Below, one piece after another: positions 35,315 through 48,229 of a stretch of DNA of 64,000 nucleotides (positions within the stretch are counted from its first letter, which is position 1; the number at the start of each line of letters is the position of its first letter). Location of the stretch: assembly GCA_037043015.1 (NCBI GenBank), contig CM073323.1, positions 26,936,758 to 27,000,757 of the forward strand. The letters run 5' to 3'. The translations under genes and the position numbers were made by a program. Below the pieces are notes generated by a model, which was given only the letters and a program-made list of their open reading frames with translations, was not told where the DNA came from and searched no databases. Origin of the DNA: Bryum argenteum (taxonomy: Eukaryota > Streptophyta > Bryopsida > Bryales > Bryaceae).

Positions 35315-35458
35315 ATTTTTTTTAAATCCCTAAATGACCTTCACGCCCCCATGCGGCTTCTAGAAGTAGAAAGTGAGAAAATTATGGTTCTTGGGCTGTG
35401 AATTATAGGATGACATGTAAATGTTGGGTATTTTTCAAGTTTTGTTAACCCCAAACTG

Positions 35459-36021
35459 TCCGTGTGTGTTTTTGGGAGCTCAAAACCTTGAAACTACGAT
35501 TTTCTACCTCTATGCATTCCCAAGGCTGTAAACCAAAGTTATTTCTTTTTTTGAAACTTCCAACCGAAAGATCTTGTACTTAAGACTATTTTTAGTTATT
35601 TTTCAAAAAATGAACCGTTGGATGTTTACCATTTGCAAGATCATAACATCCAAAGTTTGTCTCCCAAGCTTTTTTGGGCATTGTCAAGATTGGTTTGGAA
35701 ACTTTGGAGGCTGCCCTTGTAAAATTGGTAAACTTTTTGACCAAGAGCCCTTAGGAACTTAAGTAGTACTTTGGTTATGAACATAATTCCAATTCTTCTT
35801 TAAAAACCTAAATTTAAACTGCCCGATCTTGGCTCGCACATCGATAATTGCCCTAGAATATTCAAAAATTGAAATTCCACTTTGCAAATTTTACCACACC
35901 CACTTTGCAGTATAAGGAGCGCCAAGTAAAAATATTAGACAGAAAATATTACCTTCAACACCTTTATCTAGGTTGCCCGAAATTGCAAAAACCCATTTCG
36001 GGCTCCAAGGACGGTTAGGGG
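35459..36021. mobile_element. TTAA-flanked element nested in the CACTA element, 563 bp
   Basis: TTAA flanks both sides (35455-35458, 36022-36025). The ends start CCCCAAACTGTCC and, from the right, CCCCTAACCGTCC. The interior, for example around 35560-35660, aligns by eye with the large elements of U2-U5 (shared 'ccgaaagatcttgtac' and 'gaaccgttggatgtt' blocks). It is therefore an independent insertion of the same family. Confidence 0.7.
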
Positions 36022-36320
36022 TTAAGTGCCCCCATTTTAGCAATTCCACGCTGGTCAAAAATAAAAAAGTTGACAAGAAGTTGACAAGGAGTTGACGAAA
36101 ACATTTATAATTTCCAAAGTGACAGAAGTTGGGCTGCAAGCCTGCGACTTCGTCATTTTGAACATTTTCTTGTCAACTATTGGTCATATCGGGCCCTATT
36201 TCCTTGTAGTGTCCTAACTCTTATAAGTAGAGTATATCTTCATTATATGAACTTTTAAATGGTTTAGGCAGACTACAGTGGCAGACTTTCGAGCAGCAGC
36301 AGCGGGGTGGTAGAGCTGAG

Positions 36321-36531
36321 ATGCGAGTTGCCACCATCTCTCGGCATATATCACCAGCTCTTTGTTCAGCATCAAATCCATTTCTGGTACGAATCCCCAC
36401 GTGACTGGCACTGATCATGGAATTGTTATAAATGCTTTGTTTGTTCCAGCAGGTGAGCTCTCAAGCATATGGCGATGGCAGAATTCAAATCAAGGCGGAT
36501 GTGAGAGATTGCTCTGGAGCGAGGTCTCGCT
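36321..36531 (+). pseudogene. 5' exon fragment of pseudouridine-5'-phosphate glycosidase (U4)
   Basis: The leader starts at 36321 (MRVATISRHISPALCSASNPF). The second exon ends at the donor GTAAGT at 36532. One extra T at about 36510 shifts the frame before the ALERGLA part, so this copy is further decayed than those in U2 and U3. Confidence 0.6.
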
Positions 36532-39500
36532 GTAAGTTGCTCTAGAATCAACCATCATATTGCATGGTGCGCTCTACCACCTCTCCGAAGCTTAATATCA
36601 ATTAGTACTCCTTACGGGTCTCGGGGCACAGCTTGGGGGTGGACAATTGAAAGCGTGTAAAGTTGTAAGGATGTAAGAAAATAGAATGCTTGTAAAATGT
36701 TAAGACATTACAGTTTCTAAAATGTTATTAACTTGGAGCCTTTAATATGTTAAACAATCGAAAGCTTATAAAATTTTAAGGATGTTGGACAATGTTGATT
36801 GTGTAAACAATTTGTACAAAGGTTGGAGACCGTTGTTGAAGATTGATGAATTCCTTATTGTTGATGAAGTAGGACAAGTCTCAATGAATGGAGTTGGAAT
36901 TCAAATGCTTGCAATCGTTTCATGCTCATGGTGGTTTGGAGGTTAGCCTTGGAATTTGTATTGTCATAGAGCATTTAGCAAGGAGAGCCGTTCTTCTCAA
37001 CTTCCAAAATCATGGGTGACCCAAAATCTCTCTCTAAACCCACTTACCCTAAGTATCTTTACTTACCCCAACATTTCCCCCAACTTTACCTTAGGACTCG
37101 TTGATGGAGAGGCATGCCCAAACTACCCTATTGGCAGAGTAAAATTAAAAGTGCATCAAATCACCGCACAACGTTACCACATACATGTAGATGATAGGAT
37201 TATGCATCCAAATGTAAAAAAACTGAGCAGACAATATTCGTTCTTACATTTTGAGGTGTCCTGACCAGAAACCTCAGAAACCCAAATTAGGTTTTTCATA
37301 CAGTAAGGGGCTAATTCTTCATATCAGATGAAATATGTCATTAGTTATTTTTTCAGCCATATATCGTACTTCCTTAAATTATTATTTACTTGTTTGACTT
37401 TGATCGAATGGAGAAGGAAGAAAATATTGATGAGAATCAAACTGATAGTCCAATATTTAGGGATGGAGTGGTACATATAAGGTCAACAAACTTTTTCTTG
37501 TGAGTTTGAGGAGTTCATGAGGTAAGTATAGAATCTTTAAACAAGTTTTGTTTCGTGATGTATGAAATTTATTTAAAACAGTATTCAAAAAATATTTGAA
37601 GGAATTGCCATTCTTCTTGTGTGTGTTGAATATTTCAAATTAGACAAATTGTAAATGGTATAGTAAGCCAGGGGCTGCTAAAAATCTCTCCATGTTGAAC
37701 CAACTTGATTTTTCAAATTGTTCTTCTTTTGGAGATAGTGTATTTTATCTCCATAAGGTGTTTTTTATTTTAGAAATGGATGACAAATTAAAAAGACAAG
37801 TCGGTTGAAATGTTGTGTTGATATGAGTTATACTATATCTAGTCAAGTCGTGCACAACAAAGCTTGCAATTTTAATTGAGGACCAAGCCATGTGGATTGC
37901 AACATGCACGAAGCAAGGTAATATATCCATGTAGTTTGCAACGTACAAAAGTAAAGGAATGAAGCCAAGCCAAAGGTTATCCCAAGTCATATAGAGTTCT
38001 TCTCATGTCTCCTGCACATTAATTGAACAAATTTAACTGCGAGGCATGAAATTTAACATGTTATATGTTTGTGACACTTGCTTACCCCCAAAGTTTCGAG
38101 GTGCCTAAAATGGTTTGGTTTGCCTTTGATCAAGCTCCCATGGACTTGATTGTTGATTTATAAAGTTGAACCCTTTCGCAAATCGTAATGTTATCTTCAA
38201 AGATGTTTACTCTTGAAATTTACACTTAGAGAACTTTGAAATCTAGTGAGAACTACATCATATTTCTTTATACACTTAAATTTTCTACACATGGAGTATA
38301 GAGGAGAAACTCAAAATTTCATGAAAAAGTTAAAGCTTGACTATTATTTCAAACTCTTCTCAAAAAATTTCTAACATGTATAGAAGAAGTATTGAGGTAT
38401 GTTTTGACTCTCCCTTCTCTTTTTTTTCCCCTTGAACTAACAACAATATTTTAATTGGCTTCTTTATCATAAAAAAGAACCTTCCTATATAAATTTTACT
38501 TATTGAAACTACACATTGGAGGTTTTGAGTATCTTCAAATTTCCAAGGAACCCCACGATTTACATTTGACTATCTGGTTTATTCTTTCTCCACACATGCA
38601 ACCATGGGGAGCCTCCAATGTGTTACCTCTAATTGAAGTGCTTTCGTTCGGCAAGTAGTTAAGTGTAGCATAATAATAACCTATTCTTGGTTGGAGCATT
38701 GACATAAAGGAGGCCATAAAACAACACGCTCTACAATTGTGCAAATCTCATTCAAACAGATTCTTCGTGAAATGATCTAAGAAATTTATTTTGGAAAGAT
38801 GTGCAAATTTTGAGGGGGAGTAGTAATAAGGAAATTAAATTTCTCTAACTTTACTTTATTTAGTTATGATAATTACTTCCAGGACCCAATACAATAGGTG
38901 TTTTTCAAACCGATGGAGGTTTGGCGTACATTTGAGGATAAACTTAGAGCCTAGGATGTTAGGCATGGAAAAATGAGCCAATTAAACGGTTTCAGGTGCT
39001 GCTCGGATTACAAACAATTTCTTTAAACAATTTCCCGTTCAGAAGAAAGAAGAAAGAAATAAATATTAAAAAATCAACAACTCCGTCGTGACACAGCCCA
39101 TGATGCCGCGTCGTGTATTATTGATTTGAGCGCGTCATGCAAAGGTTGACAAAAACGACCCATGCTGTATATTTTATGCTTTCAACCAATTCAATACCCA
39201 CCGCCTTCGAAAACAAAGGTATCGCTGCCACCAGATACTCCTGCCTACAGAAAGTTCGGAAGAATCAAAATACTATTTTAGTTCAAAGTCGGAAAGTGCA
39301 GCTAAGATTCTCCTCGGATATTCGGATTTGACAAGGCCTCGTGCTTATCTTCTCGCCTTTCGTGCACCTGGCCTCCAGAACACGTTAACCTTGCCAGCAT
39401 CTCCAGCACATTTGTTGACCTCTTCCCAAGGTACGGCTTCCTCCTTCATCCTCCTCCTACAGACTCCTTGCGAACATCTTCCTTCATGTTTATTGCCGGC

Positions 39501-40385
39501 GTGCTGCAGAAGCCCCTCATTTCTGCACTGGAGGTTGAAAGTCCAGCTTTCCGTTGGAGCAAGATACTGCCATCATTTGAGGAGGAGTTTTGCCGGCCCG
39601 CTTTGTGAAGCTGGTCACTGAAGTAGGCGCTGGCGCCTTGGCTTGTGTTTTGCGGTATCGTACGAGCTTCGACTTGTGGCGCTTTCTTTCGCTTGCGGTA
39701 TCCTGCAAGCCTCGGTATCTCTTATCGTTCATCACGCATATCTCATCTGGGCGGACGTTGATCCTAGCCTGTTATTCGAGCACGGCTTTCCAGGTATGAC
39801 TAATTCGATGTGTCACAAGCTTTTGTATGTGGGTCGACTTTTGTCCCAGAATATGTGGGCTCATATGGATTAGTGCTGGCTCGGTGCATTGGAGCAGGAA
39901 CCCCCTGCGTTCGGAAGTCTCATCTGTGTAGTGGAGGTTGAAGGTCTCTAGCGTTATTTCGCACTCGCTCATTCAGCACTCGGCAGGAGCGAGGAATAAT
40001 CATCAGCACAAGACGAGAAGCTTGGCTCTGTGAAGATGGATTGCTGATGTTGGCGCTTTGGCTTGTGGTAATCAATACGATCCTCAGGTTTCTTGTGGAG
40101 TCCATCTCGTATCCGGTCTTCACGTTCGATTTGTCTGCACAGAGAATATTCTTATCCTTACATCTGAGCACAACTTTTCCAAGTGAGACTGATTGAACCA
40201 GTAACAAGCGTCTGGTCGCGGATTGTCTTTCCTGATCGGAACATGTGTCACGTTTGAGAGTTAGGAGTTATTCATTTCCGAATGCCTGTTCGCATTCTGA
40301 GACGTTGGATCTTATGTTTTCGTAGGATTACGTCAGGAATTAAAGGGCTACAATTGATAAGCGTAGTGAGTACGCATCGAGTATC

Positions 40386-42164
40386 ATGGAGGGCTCAAGT
40401 GAGTGCGAATTTCTCTCTGCTCAGTCGGTGGTTGCGACCGTGTCTGCTACTGCTTCTTCGAGCACGCAATATGAGAGTGCAGAAGATGCGAGCATGGTGG
40501 AGAGTGAGAGCCTGTCTAGCAGCATGGTGCAAGAGAGGATTGACGCATCGAAGTTGCACTGGAGTGAGCTGTCGGATAGTGATCGCAGCTTGAGCGGGGT
40601 GGAAGTGGCAGCAGATAACAGAGAAGTCTTCAGGACTCTGCAGTCGCATCCGGAATGGGGTCACTTCTTTTGGACATTTGATGAGAAGTCTTGTGGTACA
40701 TTGGTGGTGGGTGAGAAGTTTGCAGAGGGTGGGCAAGCCGAGCTTTTCAAGGCCTATGTCACTTGGAATGATCCAGTTTACAGGCAATATGACTTGGAGG
40801 ACAATGTGAAGTTTGTGTTGAAGGTTTTTAAGGAAGGCACTTTGTTACGGGATTTACAAGGACAATGGCCCCATGGATTTTTGAAATGGGAAAGTGATGA
40901 ATATAATCGAGCGGGGAATCAATTGCAAATGACGTCAAGTCAATTTCATCGTAATTTCCTCGTATGTGGGACAATATTAAAGAGTGGGAGATTTGCATTC
41001 TTGATGACAATGCATGATGAGGATCTGCAGAGCTTAATCCAACGACGGATGCATGGACAAAAATATGGCGGGGACCACTTTCAAAGAAGGAAAGTGAGGC
41101 AATTATGTACAAGATTGGACTTGGGGTGTTATGGTTACATGAGCATGATGTTGTGCACAGAGACCTCAAGGCCGCTAATGTACTATGTAGCAAGAATGGA
41201 CGTTGTTGTGTGGCGGATTATGAGTGTTCGATTGGTGTGATAGGAACAGGGTATTGGAGGGCTCCTGAAATATTGCATGCTTGCAAATGTAAGACCGTAA
41301 ATCGGAAGCTAGAGTTGTTTTCGAAAGCAGCAGATGTTTATAGTTATGGAATGATATGGTATAAGCTCTTGTCTGGGAAGTCCCCATTTGAAGGTGAAAT
41401 GGTGACAATGGAATCGGTTATTGAAGGGCAACGACCGACACTGCCAACATATGTAGATGATTGGACAAAAGAATTTCTACATAGATGTTGGGACTCTACT
41501 CCTAGTGAAAGACCTATAATTCAATAGATCTTGAGTGTTATTGCATTAAATACAAGTATGCAATGGATCAAAGATTGGGATGAGGTGCGGATGAGGACAA
41601 AGGTAATGGACATTATAGAGTTACAACTGGGATGTGACAACCTTTTACACACGGCCACAAGACTTGATAGTGGAAACTTCATGTGCGTATTGTGTTTTGA
41701 AACATGAAGTGTATTCATACATGATGAAGTGTACAACATGTACGGACCACTATCTTCATTCAAGATGTGCAATCGTAGAGCGATTCTTTAATTCTTCTTC
41801 ACATGTACATCAATTGAGAATGCATCCTCCAAGGTGGAGGAGTAGTTCAAGATTGGTATGTAATGGTTGCCAATTGGAAATTGGCAGGGAATTTTGGTAT
41901 CATTGCCCAATTGGAGAGTGCAATTTTGATTTGCACTTAGAATGTTCTAAATATGTGAAAAGGATTTCACATCCCTCACACAAGGAGCATAAGTTAGTAC
42001 TTTCTTTATGCTCTTCATCAACTAGTTTGAAAGATTCAAGTGTCACTTGTGTGTGTTGCAAATTCCAAATCAAATCCATGGAGTTTAAATATCATTGTGA
42101 AGAGTGTGTATTCAACATACATCCAAAATGCGCCGTACCAAATGTGAAGGTACATAGGTGTTGA
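40386..42164 (+). pseudogene. Kinase-DC1 copy 3, multiply disrupted
   Basis: Colinear with copy 1, with three lesions. A single-base deletion at about 41068-41070 shifts the frame before the catalytic loop (copy 5' part open to 41240 only by frameshift). A TAG at 41525-41527 replaces the GAG codon corresponding to codon 381 of copy 1, at the end of the kinase domain. A 7-bp insertion at about 41702 (relative to U5) adds a stop before the first DC1 module. HRDLKAAN, DYE and the DC1 cysteines remain readable in the shifted frames. It shares the TAG and many substitutions with copy 4. Confidence 0.88.
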
Positions 42165-42459
42165 TTGTCAACATATTACATAGAAATGTTGTTCTTTCGT
42201 GTTACCGAATGGAGGGTGTTCACCGTGAAGGTGTATATATAAAGATGTTTTATGAAGTATTTTTCTTTCTATTCTTAAGATAGCCACAATAATGAATGGT
42301 GTTTGAGTAAATCAAAATAGAAGAATTTATGATTGTTTGGTGCACTCCATGCTTATTAAGCCGTGGATGGATTGACTCGTTTCCAGTAAAAACAATATTC
42401 ACATTGTTAAAAATGATTCCATCATTGAAAATAAACGTAGTTGGGTGAAAGCGCACTAA

Positions 42460-43240
42460 GGTGGGTGCACTTTGGAAAACCCATTGTACTAAAAAAGTAC
42501 TAAAAGTCAACTAGTTTTGAGAGGCAAACTTATGTGGTACTTTGACTAGAAATATTATAGGGTTACAAATAACTTAAACGAAAATGGATGAAATTCAATG
42601 CTAGGAACCCCAATTCCATTAAAATGGCAGTATTCCGGTAAAATGGCACACCTCAACTTTCTGAACTGTAGTTCTAAAACCATGTGATATAACAGAATTT
42701 TAAGATGATATTAAGGAAAAATAGTGACAATGTATATAAAGAAGTGATGTTACGAAAAAAATTGTGATATTACAGAATATAGCATTTTATATGAGCACAA
42801 ATGTAAGATCTAGTGTGACAAAATGGCACATGGCATAGTGCCATTTTAACGGAATTGGGGTTTAGGTGCGATAACGTACTAAAATTACTAAAGGCTTTTA
42901 ATTCTAGAAGTGATCAACGATGTATGTCAAACCTATTTATGAGAAATGCCTGCTATTTTGAAGGCAACACCGCAACACATGTACTAACGGTACCAATTTG
43001 TAGTTTCCTTAAAAATAAAAAGTGATAAAGTTACAACAATTTTGACTATATTTAATCTCTATCCACATGCTAAGGCCATTCTTGAGAAAGGGTGAGTACC
43101 AAAGAACCAAGTTTGGGTCATTTTTGACTGAATTCTATCCAAAAGCAATTTCAGCACTTTGACCGTAAATATCTCTATGACCGATAGAATTCCACCAACA
43201 TTGTTAATGTGCATTTGAAGGCTTTATACAAGTCTTTATA
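42460..43240. mobile_element. Unclassified insertion of about 780 bp flanked by TAA
   Basis: The other units run straight through this site. TAA is present at both edges (42457-42459, 43241-43243). The edges do not form a clear inverted repeat, so the class is open. It contains a smaller complete element (42606-42862). Confidence 0.5.
42606..42862. mobile_element. Small inverted-repeat element, 257 bp, nested
   Basis: The ends AACCCCAATTCCRTTAAAAT continue to a 24-bp inverted repeat with one mismatch. TAGG is present on both sides (42602-42605, 42863-42866), consistent with a 4-bp duplication. The interior has GTGATATTACAGA-type motifs like those at 6549-6628. No coding capacity. The superfamily is unclear. 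Confidence 0.55.
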
Positions 43241-45102
43241 TAATTGTTGTGTGAATTTGTACTATCCTTCTTATAAAACATAAACTTTGTACTTTTGTGT
43301 TTTTTGGAAGATTGTGATGTAATGTAATGTGAAAAAGGTGTAAAAATACATATTTAGAAGTGTTGCCTATATTTTTTGAAATGAAGTACAATGGATTTAT
43401 AATATTCATTAGTAATGTCATTATTGGCCCTCAAAAAATTAGTACTTTAGAATTGAGATCTAAATTGGGCCTTCAAGTTGGTTACTTCTTGAAAAATCTG
43501 ATTGTAACGTACTAGTCTTCCACCCTAGCATGCTTTTGCCCAGTTATTCATTACTTGTAGTATACTTATTGTATGTCTTGTGCACCAAAAGTGACATTGC
43601 ACACTGATTACAAAGTCATAACGTATGAGTATTCAAAAGACATCACAGTATCTCAACAATTGCACTTTTGAATGAAAATGCTAGGAATACACTTACAAGA
43701 TTTATTTGCGCTTAGATAATAGCCTTGCAACTATGAAACTTTTCTTAAATTTTACAATGGAAATATTTCAAAAACTAGGCTTGTTGCACAAAAACAAATA
43801 CCATAACTTCCCCTCATTTTCAATGGATTTAAGGGTTCCACCACAAAGACTAGATCAAATTTGGAATCCAATCTAACAAACAAAGTTGACGCCAACGGTG
43901 GAAAACTACATCTTCTCAAAAATCAAGTAATTTACACTCTTTTCAAGATAGAAAAGAGTGTACAACGAACATCACTGCACAACAAACTTCTACTTTATTC
44001 AGAAAAAGAATCCTTCAACTACAAAGTTGTTGGATTTCATCTTGAGATCATAGTTATGCAAAAAAACTCCATGAAAACTAAATTGAATTCTCATGAAGTG
44101 TTCTAAGAAATTAACCTCCATGAAGTGATCTAAGAAATTAGCCTTGCAACGATGGAATCATTCTGAGAGTTTACAATGGAATTATTACAAAAACTAGGCA
44201 CATTGTACAAAAATGTATACCATTACTTCCACACATCTTCGATGGATTTAAGCTTTCTACTACAAAGACTAGATCAAATTCGGAATCCAATCTAACGAAA
44301 AAAGTTGAAATCCAACGGTGGAAGATAAGAAAGTATTCCTCAAAAACCAAGCAATTTATATAGTCTTCTCAAGATAGAAACATCCTTGCAAAACCAACAC
44401 CTAATTTATTCAAAACAAAAATCTTCCAACTACATAGTTGTTGGATATCATCTTGAGATCATAGTTATATGAACAAAGAAACATGAGAACTAAAATGAAT
44501 GGTAAAACATGCTCCATGTATAAAAACTGGCCAATAACAAGAGTTGCCTTCACTAAAATGCACACCACCAATGTACACTTTATTTTATGATTTTGCAATT
44601 TTTAGCACACAAACTAAACTAATTTGGGACCCAACCGAGGTGATTTCATTTAAAATGGAATTTGGATAAAGAAGCTCTTTTCTCTTCAAAGTTGTTGCAT
44701 GTCATCCAAAAATGTTGTTTTCTGATATTTAGCTGTGTGAGGTTTAACAAAATTAAATATGTGCATATTAAAAGACCATAACGGTTTCAAAATAGTTAGC
44801 CTTTTTGGGGCAATTTTAGGTACTTTATAAACTTAAAAGACAAATCAACTCATTTCTAAAATCCACATATTAAAAGAAAAGAAGACTCTCTATACCATAT
44901 TCTTCAGCTTAAGTGATTTCATTCCCATAAAGTCATCTCTTCATAAGTGGAGAACTTCAATCTCCATATTAATTGAGGTCTTGAGCTTTAATCATGTGAT
45001 ACGGTGCCCAAAGTAATCAATTAAAATATTAAATATACTTGCATCGATGATGTTCATAGCGTTCGGCATTGCAGTAAAACGTTGTGAGCTAAAATGGTTT
45101 AC

Positions 45103-45507
45103 GGTCAGCCTGCCTATTTTCGACCGCCTTCCTATTTCCGAACTCTATAAGCCCATATAAAACCGAGCATTCCACTACCCAAAGTCGAGCTCATTAATAA
45201 CTTGCCTCTTACAAAAATGCCAGGTATTTTCCTCCCTTTGAGTGGTTCTTGTCCACATGTGGGTTGGTGTGTGATGGATGTTAAGGAATGAAACGCACGG
45301 TTTAATGCCCACCTATGCCCCATTATAGGAGTCTACTTGTCTCCCACTTTGGAAATTTATAATAAATGGAGAATTATTAAGAAAATTATGATTCAACTTG
45401 GTCTAACTTTCTACTTTATTTGCTAATTTGAGGAAAAAAGTTCATGTTCTAATTTTATGAAGAACTACAAGAACCCCTTAAAAGCTCGGGAAAAGGCAGG
45501 TTGACCT
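45103..45507. mobile_element. MITE with GGTCARCCTGCC ends, 405 bp
   Basis: Unique to U5. The inverted termini GGTCAGCCTGCC and GGTCAACCTGCC extend about 24 bp with a few mismatches. TTAC stands on both sides (45099-45102, 45508-45511), and the uninterrupted site in U2 and U3 has one TTAC. A 3-bp TTA duplication with one extra base is the alternative reading, so a PIF/Harbinger origin is possible but not certain. Confidence 0.65.
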
Positions 45508-45720
45508 TACAAGTCACATAATGGCTTGGGGACATGTAAAAAAGCCTAACTTGGATAGTTTATAAAGCTTCGGTGGTGACATTTGAGAGGTGATGATGGG
45601 TGGGTTTCATTCTTGAGGGCACTTATGCCATAAGCTCCATTTTAATACAACAAGGTGCATAGTTTATCTTATCATTTACTCCAACTCCCTCCTCCTATTA
45701 GAGAACTTAACCCCTATTAA

Positions 45721-46631
45721 TCCAAGCGTTTCCTCACCCTCCAAAACTAAAAACTATCATTTTTTACCTCTGTTGGGAATGGGGAAATATAGAAACGTTT
45801 TTTCTTCTTATTTTAGACTTTGAACCGTAAAATCTTGTACCTAACTTGTATACAAAGGGACTAGTTAGAATTTTAATAGTTGGATGTTTGTCATTTGTGA
45901 GATTATAACAATCAAAGTTTGTCCAACACTTGTTTTTGCCCTTGTTGGAGAGGCATTGTCTAAATGGGTGCCAAGGGCAACTTGATGATTGTTACTACAA
46001 GCATTTTTCTGTCATTTTTTTCCATGTAGGTAATCAAGTTGGGTACGCTCATGCAAAATTTTACAGACACATTCCACTTTTTGACCTTAATGTACATTAT
46101 TTCATTAAAAACAACAATATAGTAAAACAAGCACCACATATGTTGTATTAAGTTTAAGAAAAATTTGGTAGGTGAGTAGGTGCCTTTATTAGTATGTGAA
46201 TTGTGAAAAAAAAAATCTTGGAAAAAATCCAAAATCCCAAATTTTGGCAATTTTTGAAAGAAACAATTGTAAAGTTACTAGAAATGATGAAGATTATATT
46301 TGAAAGTTTTGGAGGTTGTCCTTGTAAAATTGGTAAACTTTTTGACTTTGAACACTTTGGAATTTGAATAATAATTTGGTAATGAACGTATTTTAAAAAA
46401 AAAGAAAACTTTAAAAAAGCTAATTTTAAACTGCTTGTTTTGGAATTGAAACCTAAAATTTCTAGATGAAGGTTTTAAAATCAAAATTTGGCTTTGCAAA
46501 TTTTCACCACATACACATTACACTATGGGGAGCACCTAATAAAACTCTAAGCCAAAATATCTATTTATCTTCTTAAAATGAGCTGCATGAAATCTCAAAA
46601 AACCGAACCGGTTTCCTTGGATTTTTAGGGG
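45721..46631. mobile_element. TTAA-flanked non-autonomous element in U5
   Basis: Paralogous to the copies in U2-U4, with TTAA at 45717-45720 and 46632-46635. The right end CCTTGGATTTTTAGGGG is intact; the left end reads CCCCTATTAATCCAAG with two changes. Confidence 0.72.
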
Positions 46632-47135
46632 TTAAAGAGCATGCAAATAGCCTACGCATATAGAAGGTTGTGAAAGCTTACTACCCCTGTTGATACTTAA
46701 CAAGCAAGTGTTTGAGACGCTAAGCCCCGTCATGAAGTGATACTTAGGAAAAGAGGATCTAAAGGCGTGAATAGACTTCTCCCAAAGTACTTGAAAATTT
46801 CATTTTTCTAATATTTTACTTGCAATGCAAACCGGACAATAGTGCACTTATGTAATAGTTATACCTAAGTCTATTATACAAGTTCAATATCAAAAGACTT
46901 ATATAACAATTCTGTCAATTTATATATGTGCACTTCTATGTCTATTCGTCACCCTTTTTTAGATTCTGAATTCTAGTTCCCTTACTCTCAATCAAGTATA
47001 GATTTCCAACTTTCTATTGAACTCTCAACTCTTAACTCTTATAAGTAGAGTATATCTTCATTATTTGAACTTTTAGATGGTTTAGGCAGACCGTTGTCGC
47101 AAGCATTCAGGCAGCAGCGGGGTGGTAGAGCTGAG

Positions 47136-47352
47136 ATGCGAATTGCCACCATCTCTCGGCACATATCACCAACTCTTTGTTCAGCATCAAATCCATTTTT
47201 GGTACGAATCCCAACGTGACTGGCACAGATCATGGAAGTGCTATAAATGCTTTGTTTGTTCCAGCAGGTGAGTTCCCAAGCGTATGACGATGCCGGAATT
47301 CAAATCAAGGCGGATGTGTGAGATGTTGTGGAGTGTGGAGCGAGGTCTCGCT
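47136..47352 (+). pseudogene. 5' exon fragment of pseudouridine-5'-phosphate glycosidase (U5)
   Basis: The leader starts at 47136 (MRIATISRHISPTLCSASNPF). The second exon ends at the donor GTAAGT at 47353. A TGA falls within the IKADV part (about 47318-47320), and an inserted block near 47330-47340 disturbs the ALERGLA segment. Confidence 0.58.
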
Positions 47353-48229
47353 GTAAGTTGCTCTTGAATTAACCATCATATCTCATGGTGCGCTCTACCA
47401 CCTCTCCGAAGCTAAATATCAATTAGTACTCCTTAGGGGTCTCGGGGCACAGCTTGGGGGTGGACAATTGAAAGCGTGTAAAGTTGTAAGGATGTAAGAT
47501 AATTGAATGCTTGTAAAGTGTTAAGACTTTATAGTTTCTAAAATGTTATTAACTTGGAGCCTTCTAAATGTTAAACATTTGAAAGCTTATAAGATTGTAA
47601 GGATGTTACACAGTGTTGACTGTGTAAATAATTTGTACAAAGGTTGGAATCAACCATTGTTGAAGATTGATGAATTCCATATTGTTGATGAAGTAGGATA
47701 AGTCTCAATGAATGGAGTTTGAATTCAAATGCTTGCAACCGTTTCATGCTCATGGTGGTTTGGAGGTTAGCCTTGGAATTTGTAATCTCATAGTGCATTT
47801 AGACTGAGGAGAGTTGTTGTTCTCGACTTCTAAGTTCATGGGTTACCCGAAACCCCTTCATAAACCCAATGACCCTAACTAACTATCTTCACTTACTCCA
47901 ACGTTTATCCCAAACTTTAGCTTAGCTCTCGTTGATGGAGAGGCATGCCCAAATTGCCCTTTTACGCACAGTAAAATTGAAAGTGCATCAAAAGATGGAA
48001 AAAGATGTACTTGACATCAATTATTTTACCACATTTAGATGATAGGATTATGCAGATGTCCATCGTAAAATATTGAGTAGAAGATATTAATTCTAACATT
48101 TGTTTAAGTGGCCTGACCAAAACCTCATAAGCCTGAATACGGTTTTTTAGACGGTAAGGGTTAAACTTTCCATAGATACCAAATGAAATATGTCATGAAA
48201 GTCATTTATTATTTTTGAAGCCATATACA

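Larger units (their letters stand above)
34579..36211. mobile_element. Non-autonomous CACTA (En/Spm-type) element, 1633 bp
   Basis: Terminal inverted repeats CACTACAAGGA are perfect at both ends. A 3-bp duplication TCC flanks them (34576-34578, 36212-36214), and the matching site in U5 (about 47030) is uninterrupted. Short subterminal repeats occur on both sides (TTCGGTCA-type on the left, TTGACAAG-type on the right), as expected for CACTA elements. It encodes no transposase. It contains a tRNA-like segment, a large foldback and a TTAA element. Confidence 0.88.
32868..44906 (+). repeat. Array unit U4 (multiply broken kinase copy)
   Basis: It carries the TTAA element (33259-34179), a CACTA insertion (34579-36211), the glycosidase fragment (36321-36531), spacer, then a deletion of about 2 kb at about 39025 (6480 to 8560 in U1 numbering). 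The leader (39190-40385), kinase copy 3, and downstream spacer with an unclassified insertion (42460-43240) follow. Confidence 0.87.
42165..44906. other. Spacer downstream of kinase copy 3
   Basis: AT-rich, matches 12085-14044 but is interrupted at 42460-43240. No gene is supported. Confidence 0.6.
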
